Source of the DNA: DTU024 sp964518875
GTDB lineage: Bacteria > Bacillota > Clostridia > Christensenellales > Aristaeellaceae
Length of the DNA stretch: 64,000 nucleotides
Direction of reading: 5' to 3'
Assembly (NCBI GenBank): GCA_964518875.1
Contig: CAZFHI010000006.1
Span: 1-64,000, forward strand
Below, in pieces: positions 45,523-53,022 of the stretch. The notes beneath the pieces were generated by a model. That model searched no databases and was not told the origin of the DNA. It was given only the letters and a program-made list of their open reading frames with translations. The number at the start of each line of letters is the position of its first letter. Within the stretch, counting starts at the first letter, position 1. A program made the position numbers and the translations under genes.

Positions 45523-47172
45523 TCACGCTTTTTCCTTGAAGAACAGATCCAAATCGTCTTCCACGGTCCCTATGCCCGCGATGCCGAAATTATCCACAAG
45601 CGTCTTTGTTACGTTTGGCAAAAGGAACGCGGGAAGAGAAGGGCCTAAGTGTATGTTTTTTACGCCGAGGGATAAAAGCGCCAGCAGCACTATAACCGCC
45701 TTCTGCTCATACCACGCTATATTATAGACTATTGGAAGGTCGTTTATATCGTCAAGGCCGAATATTGTTTTAAGCTTTAAAGCTATAAGCGCAAGCGAAT
45801 AGGAATCGTTGCACTGGCCTGCGTCAAGCACCCTAGGGATACCGTTTATAGAGCCTAAGTTCAGCTTATTATACCTGTACTTGGCGCAGCCCGCAGTAAG
45901 TATAACGGCGTCCTTTGGAAGCTTTTTTGCAAACTCGCTGTAATAATCCCTGGACTTCATCCTGCCGTCGCAGCCCGCCATAACTACGAACTTTTTGATA
46001 GCGCCGCTTTTTACGGCGTCAACTATTTTATCCGCGAGCGCGAATACCTGTTCATGCGCAAAGCCCCCCGTTATGCTGCCGTTTTCTATTTCTTCAGGCG
46101 GAGCGCATTTCTTTGCCTGCTCAATAATTTGAGAAAAATCCTTTACTTTACCGTATTCCCCTTCTATATGGCGGCAGCCGGGATATCCCGCGGCTCCCGT
46201 GGTCCACAGCCTGTCTTTGTAGCTGTCAGCAGGGGGCACTACGCAGTTTGTTGTCATAAGTACAGGGCCGTTAAACTTAGCGAACTCCTCCTTCTGTTTC
46301 CACCACGCGTTGCCGTAATTTCCCGCAAAATTAGGATATTTTTTAAACGCCGGATAATAATGCGCGGGCAGCATCTCAGAATGCGTGTACACGTCTACGC
46401 CCGTTCCCTGCGTCTGCTCAAGCAGCTGTTCCAGGTCTTTAAGGTCATGCCCTGACACAAGTATGCCGGGGTTATTTCTTACGCCTATATTTACCTGCGT
46501 AATTTCCGGGTTACCGTAAGATGCGGTGTTGGCTTTATCAAGCATAGCCATGCCTTTTACGCCGTATTTGCCCGTTTCAAGCGTAAGCGCTGTTAAATCG
46601 TCGGCTGAAAGGCCGTCGTCCAGGGTTTTCGCAAGCGCCGACTGTATGAACGCGTCTATTTCTTCGTCGTCGTTTAAAAGAGCGTTGGCGTGTTTAGAGT
46701 ATGCCGAAAGCCCCTTGAGCCCATATGTAATAAGCTCCCTTAAGCTGCATATGTCTTCGTTTTCACAAGCCAACACGCGCACTTTATTTGAACGCGCCTT
46801 GTCCATAAATTCGCTTTCTTTTCCGCTCCACAGCGCCGCGTCCGGAAGGGCGCTTTTGTTTTGTACTTGTTTAAGCAGTTCGTTTTTTACTTCAAGCGTC
46901 TTTTTTATCCTCGCGATAATAGCGTTTTTGTCAAAATTGGCGTTTGTAATAGTAGTAAAAAGGTTAACCGTTACAATGTGGTTTACGCTGCTGGCTATAT
47001 TTTTTCCTTCTTTGCGGAGCTCGTTTGTTACGCAAGAAAGCCCTTTTGTTACATATACCAGAAGGTCCTGCATAGCGGCGACGTCCGGCTTTTTGCCGCA
47101 TACGCCCGCCGCAGTGCAGCCCGTCCCTTTCGCCGTTTCCTGGCACTGGTAGCAAAACATCTTATTTTCCAT
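45523..47172 (-). CDS. hcp: Hybrid cluster protein (hydroxylamine/NO reductase)
   Basis: 549 residues, class typical of anaerobes. The N-terminal iron-sulphur cluster ligands are Cys7, Cys10, Cys19 and Cys25 (MFCYQCQETAKGTGC...VCGK). Further hybrid-cluster ligands are visible in GIRNNPGILVSGHDLKDLEQLL, HSEMLPAHYYPAF, TTNCVVPP, AGCDGRM, LTAGCAKYRYNK and VLDAGQCNDSYS. It reduces NO or hydroxylamine and is part of nitrosative-stress defence. AAGGAAAAATT precedes the ATG. Transcribed from the divergent palindromic promoter through a leader of about 280 nt containing three 30-bp repeats. No hcr reductase gene adjoins. Confidence 0.97.
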   Translation of the reverse strand: MENKMFCYQCQETAKGTGCTAAGVCGKKPDVAAMQDLLVYVTKGLSCVTNELRKEGKNIASSVNHIVTVNLFTTITNANFDKNAIIARIKKTLEVKNELLKQVQNKSALPDAALWSGKESEFMDKARSNKVRVLACENEDICSLRELITYGLKGLSAYSKHANALLNDDEEIDAFIQSALAKTLDDGLSADDLTALTLETGKYGVKGMAMLDKANTASYGNPEITQVNIGVRNNPGILVSGHDLKDLEQLLEQTQGTGVDVYTHSEMLPAHYYPAFKKYPNFAGNYGNAWWKQKEEFAKFNGPVLMTTNCVVPPADSYKDRLWTTGAAGYPGCRHIEGEYGKVKDFSQIIEQAKKCAPPEEIENGSITGGFAHEQVFALADKIVDAVKSGAIKKFVVMAGCDGRMKSRDYYSEFAKKLPKDAVILTAGCAKYRYNKLNLGSINGIPRVLDAGQCNDSYSLALIALKLKTIFGLDDINDLPIVYNIAWYEQKAVIVLLALLSLGVKNIHLGPSLPAFLLPNVTKTLVDNFGIAGIGTVEDDLDLFFKEKA

Positions 47173-47254
47173 AATTTTTCCTTTCTTCGCGGCTTTAAGC
47201 CGTAATTTGAAATCCTAAAAGTTTTAAAAGCGCATTGCGTATAGCTCTTTTCAC

Positions 47255-47405
47255 GTGACGCTTCCCAAGCTCTGCGGGGTTTTTCAAAATATTCATAGAG
47301 CGGGAGCAATTTGCGTGACGGTTCCCGGGCTCTGCGGGATTTTTCCGCCTGCTTCTTTCTGAAAAGCTTCCAGAGTAGACGGTTCCCGGGCTCTGCGGGA
47401 TTTTT
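47255..47405. repeat. Three 30-bp repeats at 60-61 bp spacing in the hcp leader (CRISPR-like)
   Basis: Copies at 47255-47284, 47315-47344 and 47376-47405 share GACG(G/C)TTCCC, GCTCTGCGGG and a final GTTTTT or ATTTTT; copies 2 and 3 are identical apart from the first two bases, copy 1 has four or five differences. The stretches between (30 and 31 bp) are unrelated to each other. The regular repeat-unique-repeat pattern and the short TCCCG/CGGGA inverted repeat resemble a tiny CRISPR. Read on +, each unit is also a weak hairpin followed by T5, like a terminator. The unit is unrelated to the I-C repeat. Confidence 0.75.
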
Positions 47406-47461
47406 ACCACGCTGTAAGCGTTTTGTTTTATAAATGCGCTTATCTTTTATGCCGCGGCCAT

Positions 47462-47467
47462 AATATA
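47462..47467 (-). promoter_or_regulatory. -10 box of the hcp promoter
   Basis: TATATT on the minus strand; predicted start near 47455, placing the palindrome centre at -41.5. There is no good -35 box, its place being taken by the palindrome, as expected for an activator-dependent promoter. The leader to the hcp ATG would be about 283 nt. Confidence 0.55.
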
Positions 47468-47484
47468 ACATAGCGCCAGCGGCA

Positions 47485-47508
47485 ATTATGTTGTTATAAC
47501 AACATAAT
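47485..47508. promoter_or_regulatory. Perfect 24-bp palindromic operator shared by hcp and the P-type ATPase operon
   Basis: Half-site ATTATGTTGTTA followed directly by its exact reverse complement. The TTGTTA/TAACAA core resembles Crp/Fnr-family sites (Fnr TTGAT-N4-ATCAA; HcpR-type TTGTGA). The centre (47496.5) lies 29.5 bases from the first base of a -10 box on each side. The Crp/Fnr protein at 25124 is a possible binder, but this is inference. Confidence 0.8.
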
Positions 47509-47525
47509 AGTCACAAAGGCCATAT

Positions 47526-47531
47526 TATAAT
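47526..47531 (+). promoter_or_regulatory. -10 box of the HMA/RIC/P-type ATPase operon
   Basis: Perfect TATAAT; predicted start near 47538, so the palindrome centre is at -41.5 here as well. The -35 position is occupied by the palindrome. Confidence 0.6.
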
Positions 47532-47576
47532 AAAACCGTAAACAGGAGAGAAAACTAAAACACAGGAGGAAACACT

Positions 47577-47804
47577 ATGAAAAAAGCAACTATACAGCTG
47601 GAAGACCTCGCCTGCCCGTCTTGCGCGATGAAGATAGAGGCGGCAGTAAAAAGCGTAGAAGGCGTGGACGAAAAAAGCGCGAAAGTTTTGTTTAACGCGA
47701 GCAAGGTAAAGCTTAACTTTAACGAAGAAAAAACAAATATAGAGGAAATAGCGTACGCCATACAAAAAACAGGCTATGAAGTAAAGAAAACCACCGTTAA
47801 ATAA
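47577..47804 (+). CDS. Heavy-metal-associated (HMA/CopZ-like) domain protein
   Basis: 75 residues, a single ferredoxin-like HMA domain: TIQLEDLACPSCAMKIEAAVKSVEGV with the metal pair Cys-x-x-Cys (CPSC), then VKLNFNEEKTNIEEIAYAIQKTGYEV. The Met usually found two residues before the first Cys is Leu here (LAC), which may shift metal preference. Likely a soluble metal carrier; the P-type ATPase three genes on lacks the N-terminal HMA domain, so this protein probably supplies it in trans. ACAGGAGGAA precedes the ATG. First gene of a three-gene operon. Confidence 0.9.
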   Translation: MKKATIQLEDLACPSCAMKIEAAVKSVEGVDEKSAKVLFNASKVKLNFNEEKTNIEEIAYAIQKTGYEVKKTTVK

Positions 47805-47814
47805 GGAGCAGAAT

Positions 47815-48102
47815 ATGGATAAACTTAACGAATTTAAAAAGAACAGCTTTAAACAGCTGGATCAATTTATGCCGGTTGCTGAAAAGGTACACGGGCCGCG
47901 CCACAAGGAGATTTTTGACGTAGCAAAAATTTATGGCAGGATAAAAGCAAAGCTTAGTTCAGGCGACTACAAGCTGGACAAAGAATTTGCGGAGCTTAAA
48001 AAGACAACTAATAATTACAGAGCGCCGGACGACGTATGCGAAACTTATGAATATATATACAACAAGCTAGAAGAACTAAATAAAATATACGACGGCATAT
48101 AG
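47815..48102 (+). CDS. Small RIC-like (iron-sulphur cluster repair) helical protein
   Basis: 95 residues, all helical. QLDQFMPVAEKVHGPRHKEIFDVAKIY and the later NYRAPDDVCETYEYIYNKLEELNKIY recall the short Clostridia proteins annotated as di-iron iron-sulphur-cluster-repair protein (ric, related to YtfE/ScdA), in which the HG-x-x-H pair is conserved; this match is from memory and only moderate. If right, it repairs clusters damaged by NO and fits the divergent hcp gene. It lacks the complete set of His/Glu ligands of YtfE, so it may bind iron only partly. AAGGAGCAG precedes the ATG, 10 bases after the HMA gene. Confidence 0.5.
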   Translation: MDKLNEFKKNSFKQLDQFMPVAEKVHGPRHKEIFDVAKIYGRIKAKLSSGDYKLDKEFAELKKTTNNYRAPDDVCETYEYIYNKLEELNKIYDGI

Positions 48103-48111
48103 GTGCGTGCT

Positions 48112-49962
48112 ATGAGCAACGCCATATTTAAAAACAAAAACAAAATTACGTTATTGTGCGGAATACTTTCTGCGGCGGGCGTTATATGCCGCTTTATATT
48201 TAAAATGCCAAACGCCGCCGACCGGGCGTTTATTCTGGCCGCTGTGACGGGCGTTTTGCCAATAGCAATGCAGGCTTTCAGCTCTTTAAAATTAAAAGTT
48301 GTAAGCATAGACGTGCTTGTTACAGCGGCCGTCGCAGGGGCGTTTATAATAAAAAATTATGAGGAAGCCGCCATTGTAAGCTTCCTGTTTCTTTTTGGCG
48401 GCTATCTTGAGCAGAGGACTTTAAACAAAACGCGCTCCGCAATTAAAGCCCTTTCTGAAATGGCGCCTGACACAGCTTTAAAAATGACTGAAAAAAATAA
48501 ATACGTTGAAGTCGATATTGACGAAGTGAACGTTGGCGATACGCTGCTTGTAAAAACGGGCGGCAAAATCCCGGTGGACGGCTTGGTTTTAGCGGGCAGC
48601 GGCTACGTTAATGAAGCAAGCATTACGGGCGAATCAGACTACGTAACAAAAAACATAGCTTCAGCGGTATACGCCGGCACCATTTTAGAAAACGGCACCT
48701 TAACCATAAAGGCCGGCAAAGTAGGCGAAGACACTACTTTCGGCAGGATAATTGAGCTTGTGGAAGAAGCGCAGGATTCCAAGTCCGAAGCGGAGAAATT
48801 TATAGACAGCTTTTCCAAATACTACACGCCTGTTACGCTTTTAATTGCAATTTTGGTTTATATATTTTCTAAAAATGTTGAACTTGCGATTACGGTCCTT
48901 GTATTAGGCTGCCCCGGGGCGCTGGTAATAGGCGTGCCCGTTTCAAACGTGGCGGGTATCGGGAACGGTGCTAAAAACGGCGTGCTTTTTAAGGGAAGCG
49001 AACTAATTAAAAACTTTTCAAAAACAGATACTTTTATATTTGACAAAACAGGCACCTTGACGGAAGGCAGTCCAAAGGTATCGCAAGATGAGTTTTTTGG
49101 CGACGCGGAATATATAAAGGATATTCTTGTAAGCGTCGAAAGTGAATCGGATCACCCGCTTTCTAAGCCAATAATAGAAGAATACGGGAGAGGCAGAAAA
49201 ATATACGAGCTTAAAAATACCTATGTACATAAAGGGTACGGCATCGAAACGGAAGCCGATAATAAAAAGGTGTTAGCAGGCAATTTAAAATTGTTGAAAA
49301 ATAATAATATAAAAATAAGCGAAAAAGCAGAGGAATTAGCGTACGCCTGCGAAAAGGAAGGCAGTTCTGTTATAGCCGTATCTATAAGCGGCGAATTAAG
49401 CGCTATTATAGGGGTAAGGGATAAGGCGAGGCCCGGCGCTGATAAAATACTGCGAAAGCTTAAGGAACTCGGGGCAAAGAATTTAATTATGCTTTCAGGG
49501 GATAATCAGGGTTCCGTCGACGTTATTAAAAACGAGCTGGGGCTTACGGAAGCCTTTGGCAATATGCTGCCTCAGGATAAGGCGGATTTTGTAAAGAAGC
49601 TTAAAGCAGAGGGCCGCATAGTGGCATTCGTGGGCGACGGCGTAAACGACAGCCCGTCGCTCGCCTTATCGGACGCGGCTATCGCTATGGGCGGCGGAAC
49701 GGACGTCGCCATAGAAGTTTCAGACGTTGTGCTTATGAATTCCGACATAAGCAGGCTGCCGCACGCGTACGCTCTTGCCAAAAAGACCTACGGCAATATG
49801 ATACAAAATATCGTAATCGCGGTAGGCGTCGTAATATTCCTGCTGTCGTCGCTTATATTCGGCTCATGGATGAACATGTCCATAGGAATGTTTGTGCATG
49901 AAGCGAGCATATTGGCGGTAATATTAAACGGCATGAGGCTGATACGCTACAAGCTGAAATAG
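48112..49962 (+). CDS. Heavy-metal P1B-type ATPase with CPG motif, no N-terminal HMA domain
   Basis: ATG 48112 follows AGGTG by eight bases; a GTG at 48103 directly abuts the previous stop and is less likely. About 616 residues, shorter than CopA/CadA since the metal-binding domain is absent. Membrane segments at the N-terminus, around 230-290 and at the C-terminus. Motifs: TGES (ASITGESD), the transmembrane metal site GCPGALVIGVPVS (CPG, about 265, instead of the common CPC), phosphorylation DKTGTLTEG (about 310), HP (SDHPLSKP) and GDGVNDSPSLA (about 507). It exports, or less likely imports, a soft metal ion; the CPG site makes copper/zinc assignment uncertain. Operon with HMA and RIC-like proteins. 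Confidence 0.92.
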   Translation: MSNAIFKNKNKITLLCGILSAAGVICRFIFKMPNAADRAFILAAVTGVLPIAMQAFSSLKLKVVSIDVLVTAAVAGAFIIKNYEEAAIVSFLFLFGGYLEQRTLNKTRSAIKALSEMAPDTALKMTEKNKYVEVDIDEVNVGDTLLVKTGGKIPVDGLVLAGSGYVNEASITGESDYVTKNIASAVYAGTILENGTLTIKAGKVGEDTTFGRIIELVEEAQDSKSEAEKFIDSFSKYYTPVTLLIAILVYIFSKNVELAITVLVLGCPGALVIGVPVSNVAGIGNGAKNGVLFKGSELIKNFSKTDTFIFDKTGTLTEGSPKVSQDEFFGDAEYIKDILVSVESESDHPLSKPIIEEYGRGRKIYELKNTYVHKGYGIETEADNKKVLAGNLKLLKNNNIKISEKAEELAYACEKEGSSVIAVSISGELSAIIGVRDKARPGADKILRKLKELGAKNLIMLSGDNQGSVDVIKNELGLTEAFGNMLPQDKADFVKKLKAEGRIVAFVGDGVNDSPSLALSDAAIAMGGGTDVAIEVSDVVLMNSDISRLPHAYALAKKTYGNMIQNIVIAVGVVIFLLSSLIFGSWMNMSIGMFVHEASILAVILNGMRLIRYKLK

Positions 49963-50087
49963 CTTTGCTCATTTAACGCCGCGTTTAAGCGAAACGATTT
50001 ATAAAGCGACGGTCGTTTTTTAACACGCTTATAGCATGGCTGGGTCCTGTCAGCTCAAGCTCGCAACTTAGAACTCCAATAATCATT

Positions 50088-50404
50088 TTATGCTGCCTGG
50101 TTTATTAATAAATTGAGCGAGGACTTGTTCATGCATGCCTTGGTAACAGACAAATCTTCTTAGTATTCTATCAGGTATATTGTTACCAGCCGCATATGAT
50201 CTTTCTGGTCAGGAAAAATGCCTGCTGCCCTGGTACGCCTAAATTTTTTTGGTCAACATATTAAACATATTGTTGGAACTGACATTACCGGAATCCAGTT
50301 AAAGGAATGAAAGAAAGATCAGCGCGTCTTCAAGTCCTTCATTCAGTATTTCAATTGCTTTGGGGGTATTTTAAACTGTATTCATCTGCAAGTTTCTCCG
50401 CCAT
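50088..50404 (-). pseudogene. IS256-family transposase remnant (C-terminal part)
   Basis: Within the 615-bp gap 49963-50577 the minus strand, read across three frames, gives AEKLADEYSLKYP, AIEILNEGLEDALIFLSF, PLTGFR, SSNNMFNMLTKK and DQKDHMRLVTIYLIEY-stop-EDLSVTKACMN. The segments and their order match the end of IS256-type transposases (EGLEDAL.F..FP..HR...TN.LERLN.EI.RR...GIFP). At least two frameshifts and several stops mean it is dead. Bases 49963-50040 and 50410-50577 hold nothing else I can identify; terminal inverted repeats were not found. Confidence 0.65.
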
Positions 50405-50577
50405 TTGTATGGCAATTCCTTGTATCGAATTTAAACATGTATGACAAAAGCCCGCTTAAAATATGTTAAATATGTATTACGTGAAATCGGCTGGATTTAA
50501 GCTGTTTATATGATTTTAGAATAGCTTTATAAAGCAGAGCTCATTGGAAATTAAACTTATTTAACTAAAACCTACAT

Positions 50578-51105
50578 CTAAAACAAAGTTATGAAAGACA
50601 TGATGTAGTCCGCCATTTTTTCGGGGGATTCCTGCGCGCCGGATTCCATCCATTTCCACGTGATGCTGTTGATAAGCCCTGTTTTGGCGACGGCGGAATA
50701 CTTGTCTTTTATCGTTTTATGATTAAGAGAGGAGTTTTTCTTTTCTATCATACTGTTGAGTCTGTTAAAAAGCACGGGCAGGTTTTCAAAGCGGATTTCA
50801 GCCATCTCGCTTTTTCTGTTTAAAAAGCGTTTAAAGTGATTTATAAGAAAATCCCGCCATTTTGTTTCGTCCGCGCAGGACAAGCCGGACAGAACGTTTT
50901 CTATAACGCCGTCTGAAAGCCTGTCTACAAGCGCGTCCAAAACGTCGTTAATGGAGCTGAAGTTACGGTAAAATGACGCTCTCGCGACGCCGGCTTTGTT
51001 TATTAAGTCTGTAACCGTTATATCCATATATGGTTTTTCCGCCATCATTTTCATAAGCGCGCTTATTATTTCACGCTTGACCGAACGGGTTTTATTCTTC
51101 TCCAC
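50578..51105 (-). CDS. TetR-family repressor
   Basis: 175 residues. N-terminal helix-turn-helix (about 10-55: KREIISALMKMMAEKPYMDITVTDLINKAGVARASFYRNFSSINDVLDAL) is typical; the rest is the helical ligand/dimer domain with the TetR_C-type end. GTG start with a distant AGG. Divergent from two ABC half-transporter genes 150 bp away, with a palindrome between, so it most likely represses that exporter and responds to one of its substrates. Confidence 0.9.
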   Translation of the reverse strand: MEKNKTRSVKREIISALMKMMAEKPYMDITVTDLINKAGVARASFYRNFSSINDVLDALVDRLSDGVIENVLSGLSCADETKWRDFLINHFKRFLNRKSEMAEIRFENLPVLFNRLNSMIEKKNSSLNHKTIKDKYSAVAKTGLINSITWKWMESGAQESPEKMADYIMSFITLF

Positions 51106-51147
51106 GATACAAATTTCACCTCTTTTGTCTCATCTCGCCGCGGACTA

Positions 51148-51203
51148 TTGATTTCTTAAAGTACGGAATATATAATGTTGAGAGATGATACATTATGTAT
51201 CAT
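51148..51203 (+). promoter_or_regulatory. Promoter and TetR operator of the ABC exporter
   Basis: TTGATT (51148-51153), a 17-nt spacer and TATAAT (51171-51176); predicted start near 51183. Directly downstream, 51185-51203 is a perfect inverted repeat ATGATACA-TTA-TGTATCAT. A repressor bound there would block initiation. Confidence 0.75.
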
Positions 51204-51255
51204 ATTTTGCATTATATCCTGCGGTTAACGCCGCGTCAACGAAAAGGAGATCACT

Positions 51256-53022
51256 ATGATACGACTGCTTAAGTACTTAAAAAAACGGGAATGGTTTTTT
51301 GCATTCCTGGCGCTTGTTTTCATAGTGACGCAGGTGTGGCTGGACCTTAAAATGCCGGAATATATGAACGCCATCACGCAGATAGCCCAGGGCGGGAGAA
51401 ACGCTATGACAGGAACCGCGTATGAAATGGCGGACATATGGGGAAACGGCGGCTACATGCTGCTGTGCGCCTTAGGCAGCCTGGCGTGCTCCGTTGTCGC
51501 GAGCTTCTTTGTAATAAGGATTGCGTCGGATTTTTCCGCCCGCATTCGCGAGGCGCTCTACACAAAGGTGCAGGGTTTCTCAATGAACGAAATAAACAGG
51601 TTCAGCACGGCTTCTCTTATAACCCGCTCGACCAACGACGTGCAGCAGGTGCAGATGCTTATCGCCATCGGCCTGCAGCTTAGCATTAAGGCGCCAATTA
51701 CTGCGGTCTGGGCAATAACGAAGATCGCGGGAAAACAATGGCAGTGGTCCCTGGCGGTCGCGATCGCGGTTGTTGTGATGCTCTGCGGCGTTATTACTAT
51801 AATGCTTCTTGTTACCAAAAAATTTAAGAAGCTGCAGACGCTTACTGATAAAATGAACCAGGTTACCCGCGAAAACCTAAGCGGCATACGCGTTATAAGG
51901 GCGTATAACGCTGAAAAATACCAGCAGGATAAGTTTGAAAGCGTAAACGAGGGCTTTACAAACACTATTTATTACGCCACTCGAACCATAGCGCTTATAA
52001 ATCCCTTTATGTCCCTCGTAATGAACGGCATTTCTCTTTCAATATACTGGATAGGCGCCTATATAATAAACGCCGCGTCCCTTATGGAGTTCCCGGGGCT
52101 GTTTGCTGACATGGTCGTATTCATGTCCTACGGAATGCAGATCGTCGTGTCATTCATGATGCTCGCCATGATGTTTATGCTGGCCCCCCGCGCCGCGGTA
52201 AGCGCAAAGCGCATAAACGAAGTGCTTGAAACGCAGGAGCTGATTAAGGAAGGCTCTGGCGTAGGCAAAACGAAAGAAACAGGAACGGTTGAATTTAAGA
52301 ACGTGTATTTCCGCTACCCCGATGGGAACGAAAACGTACTGTCAGATATTTCATTTAAGGCGGACAAGGGCGATACGGTAGCCTTCATAGGCGCCACAGG
52401 CTGCGGCAAATCCACCCTTGTAAACCTTGTTACAAGATTTTACGACGCAACAGAAGGGAAGGTGCTTGTTGACGGCCACGACGTACGCGAGTACCGCAAG
52501 AACGAGCTTGCGAAAAAGATAGGCTATGTGTCCCAAAAGGCCGCGCTTTTCAGCGGGGACATACGCTCCAACGTTAACTTCGGCGACAACAACGCGGACG
52601 ACGATATCGTTAAAAACGCCATTGAAATCGCCCAGAGCAGCTCCTTTGTAGAAGAACAGAAGGGCGGCGTTGAAGGCAGCGTAGCCCAGAACGGCGCGAA
52701 CTTTTCAGGCGGGCAGAAGCAGCGCCTTTCCATAGCGCGCGCAATAGCGCGCGATGCGGAAATATACATATTTGACGACACGTTTTCCGCCCTTGACTAT
52801 AAGACGGACCGCAGGCTCAGGCAGGCGCTTAAAAGCGAAATGAATGACGCGACCTGCCTTATCGTGGCGCAGAGGATAGGCACTATTATGGACGCGGACC
52901 TTATACTTGTAATGGAAGACGGCAGAATAGTTGGGCGGGGCACGCACAACGAGCTGCTTGAAAATTGCAGCACGTACCAGGAGATCGCGAAAAGCCAGCT
53001 CAGCGAGGAGGAACTGCAGTGA
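51256..53022 (+). CDS. ABC exporter half-transporter, heterodimeric multidrug type (first subunit)
   Basis: 588 residues: six-helix ABC transmembrane domain (about 1-310, QVWLDLKMPEYMNAITQIAQGG..., coupling helix FSTASLITRSTNDVQQVQ) and ATPase (about 340-588) with Walker A GATGCGKST, Q-loop GYVSQKAALFSGDIRSN, signature FSGGQKQRLSIARA and Walker B YIFDDTFSALD. After Walker B there is Asp (DDTFSA) rather than the catalytic Glu, so this subunit holds the degenerate site of the pair. AAAAGGAGA precedes the ATG. Overlaps the second subunit by four bases (GTGA). Confidence 0.94.
   Translation: MIRLLKYLKKREWFFAFLALVFIVTQVWLDLKMPEYMNAITQIAQGGRNAMTGTAYEMADIWGNGGYMLLCALGSLACSVVASFFVIRIASDFSARIREALYTKVQGFSMNEINRFSTASLITRSTNDVQQVQMLIAIGLQLSIKAPITAVWAITKIAGKQWQWSLAVAIAVVVMLCGVITIMLLVTKKFKKLQTLTDKMNQVTRENLSGIRVIRAYNAEKYQQDKFESVNEGFTNTIYYATRTIALINPFMSLVMNGISLSIYWIGAYIINAASLMEFPGLFADMVVFMSYGMQIVVSFMMLAMMFMLAPRAAVSAKRINEVLETQELIKEGSGVGKTKETGTVEFKNVYFRYPDGNENVLSDISFKADKGDTVAFIGATGCGKSTLVNLVTRFYDATEGKVLVDGHDVREYRKNELAKKIGYVSQKAALFSGDIRSNVNFGDNNADDDIVKNAIEIAQSSSFVEEQKGGVEGSVAQNGANFSGGQKQRLSIARAIARDAEIYIFDDTFSALDYKTDRRLRQALKSEMNDATCLIVAQRIGTIMDADLILVMEDGRIVGRGTHNELLENCSTYQEIAKSQLSEEELQ

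Noticed and set aside
47049..47471. Minus-strand frames with repeated NPAEPGNRH-like peptides upstream of hcp
   Set aside because: They overlap hcp or its leader, come from the 30-bp repeats, and the 61-bp second period breaks the frame.
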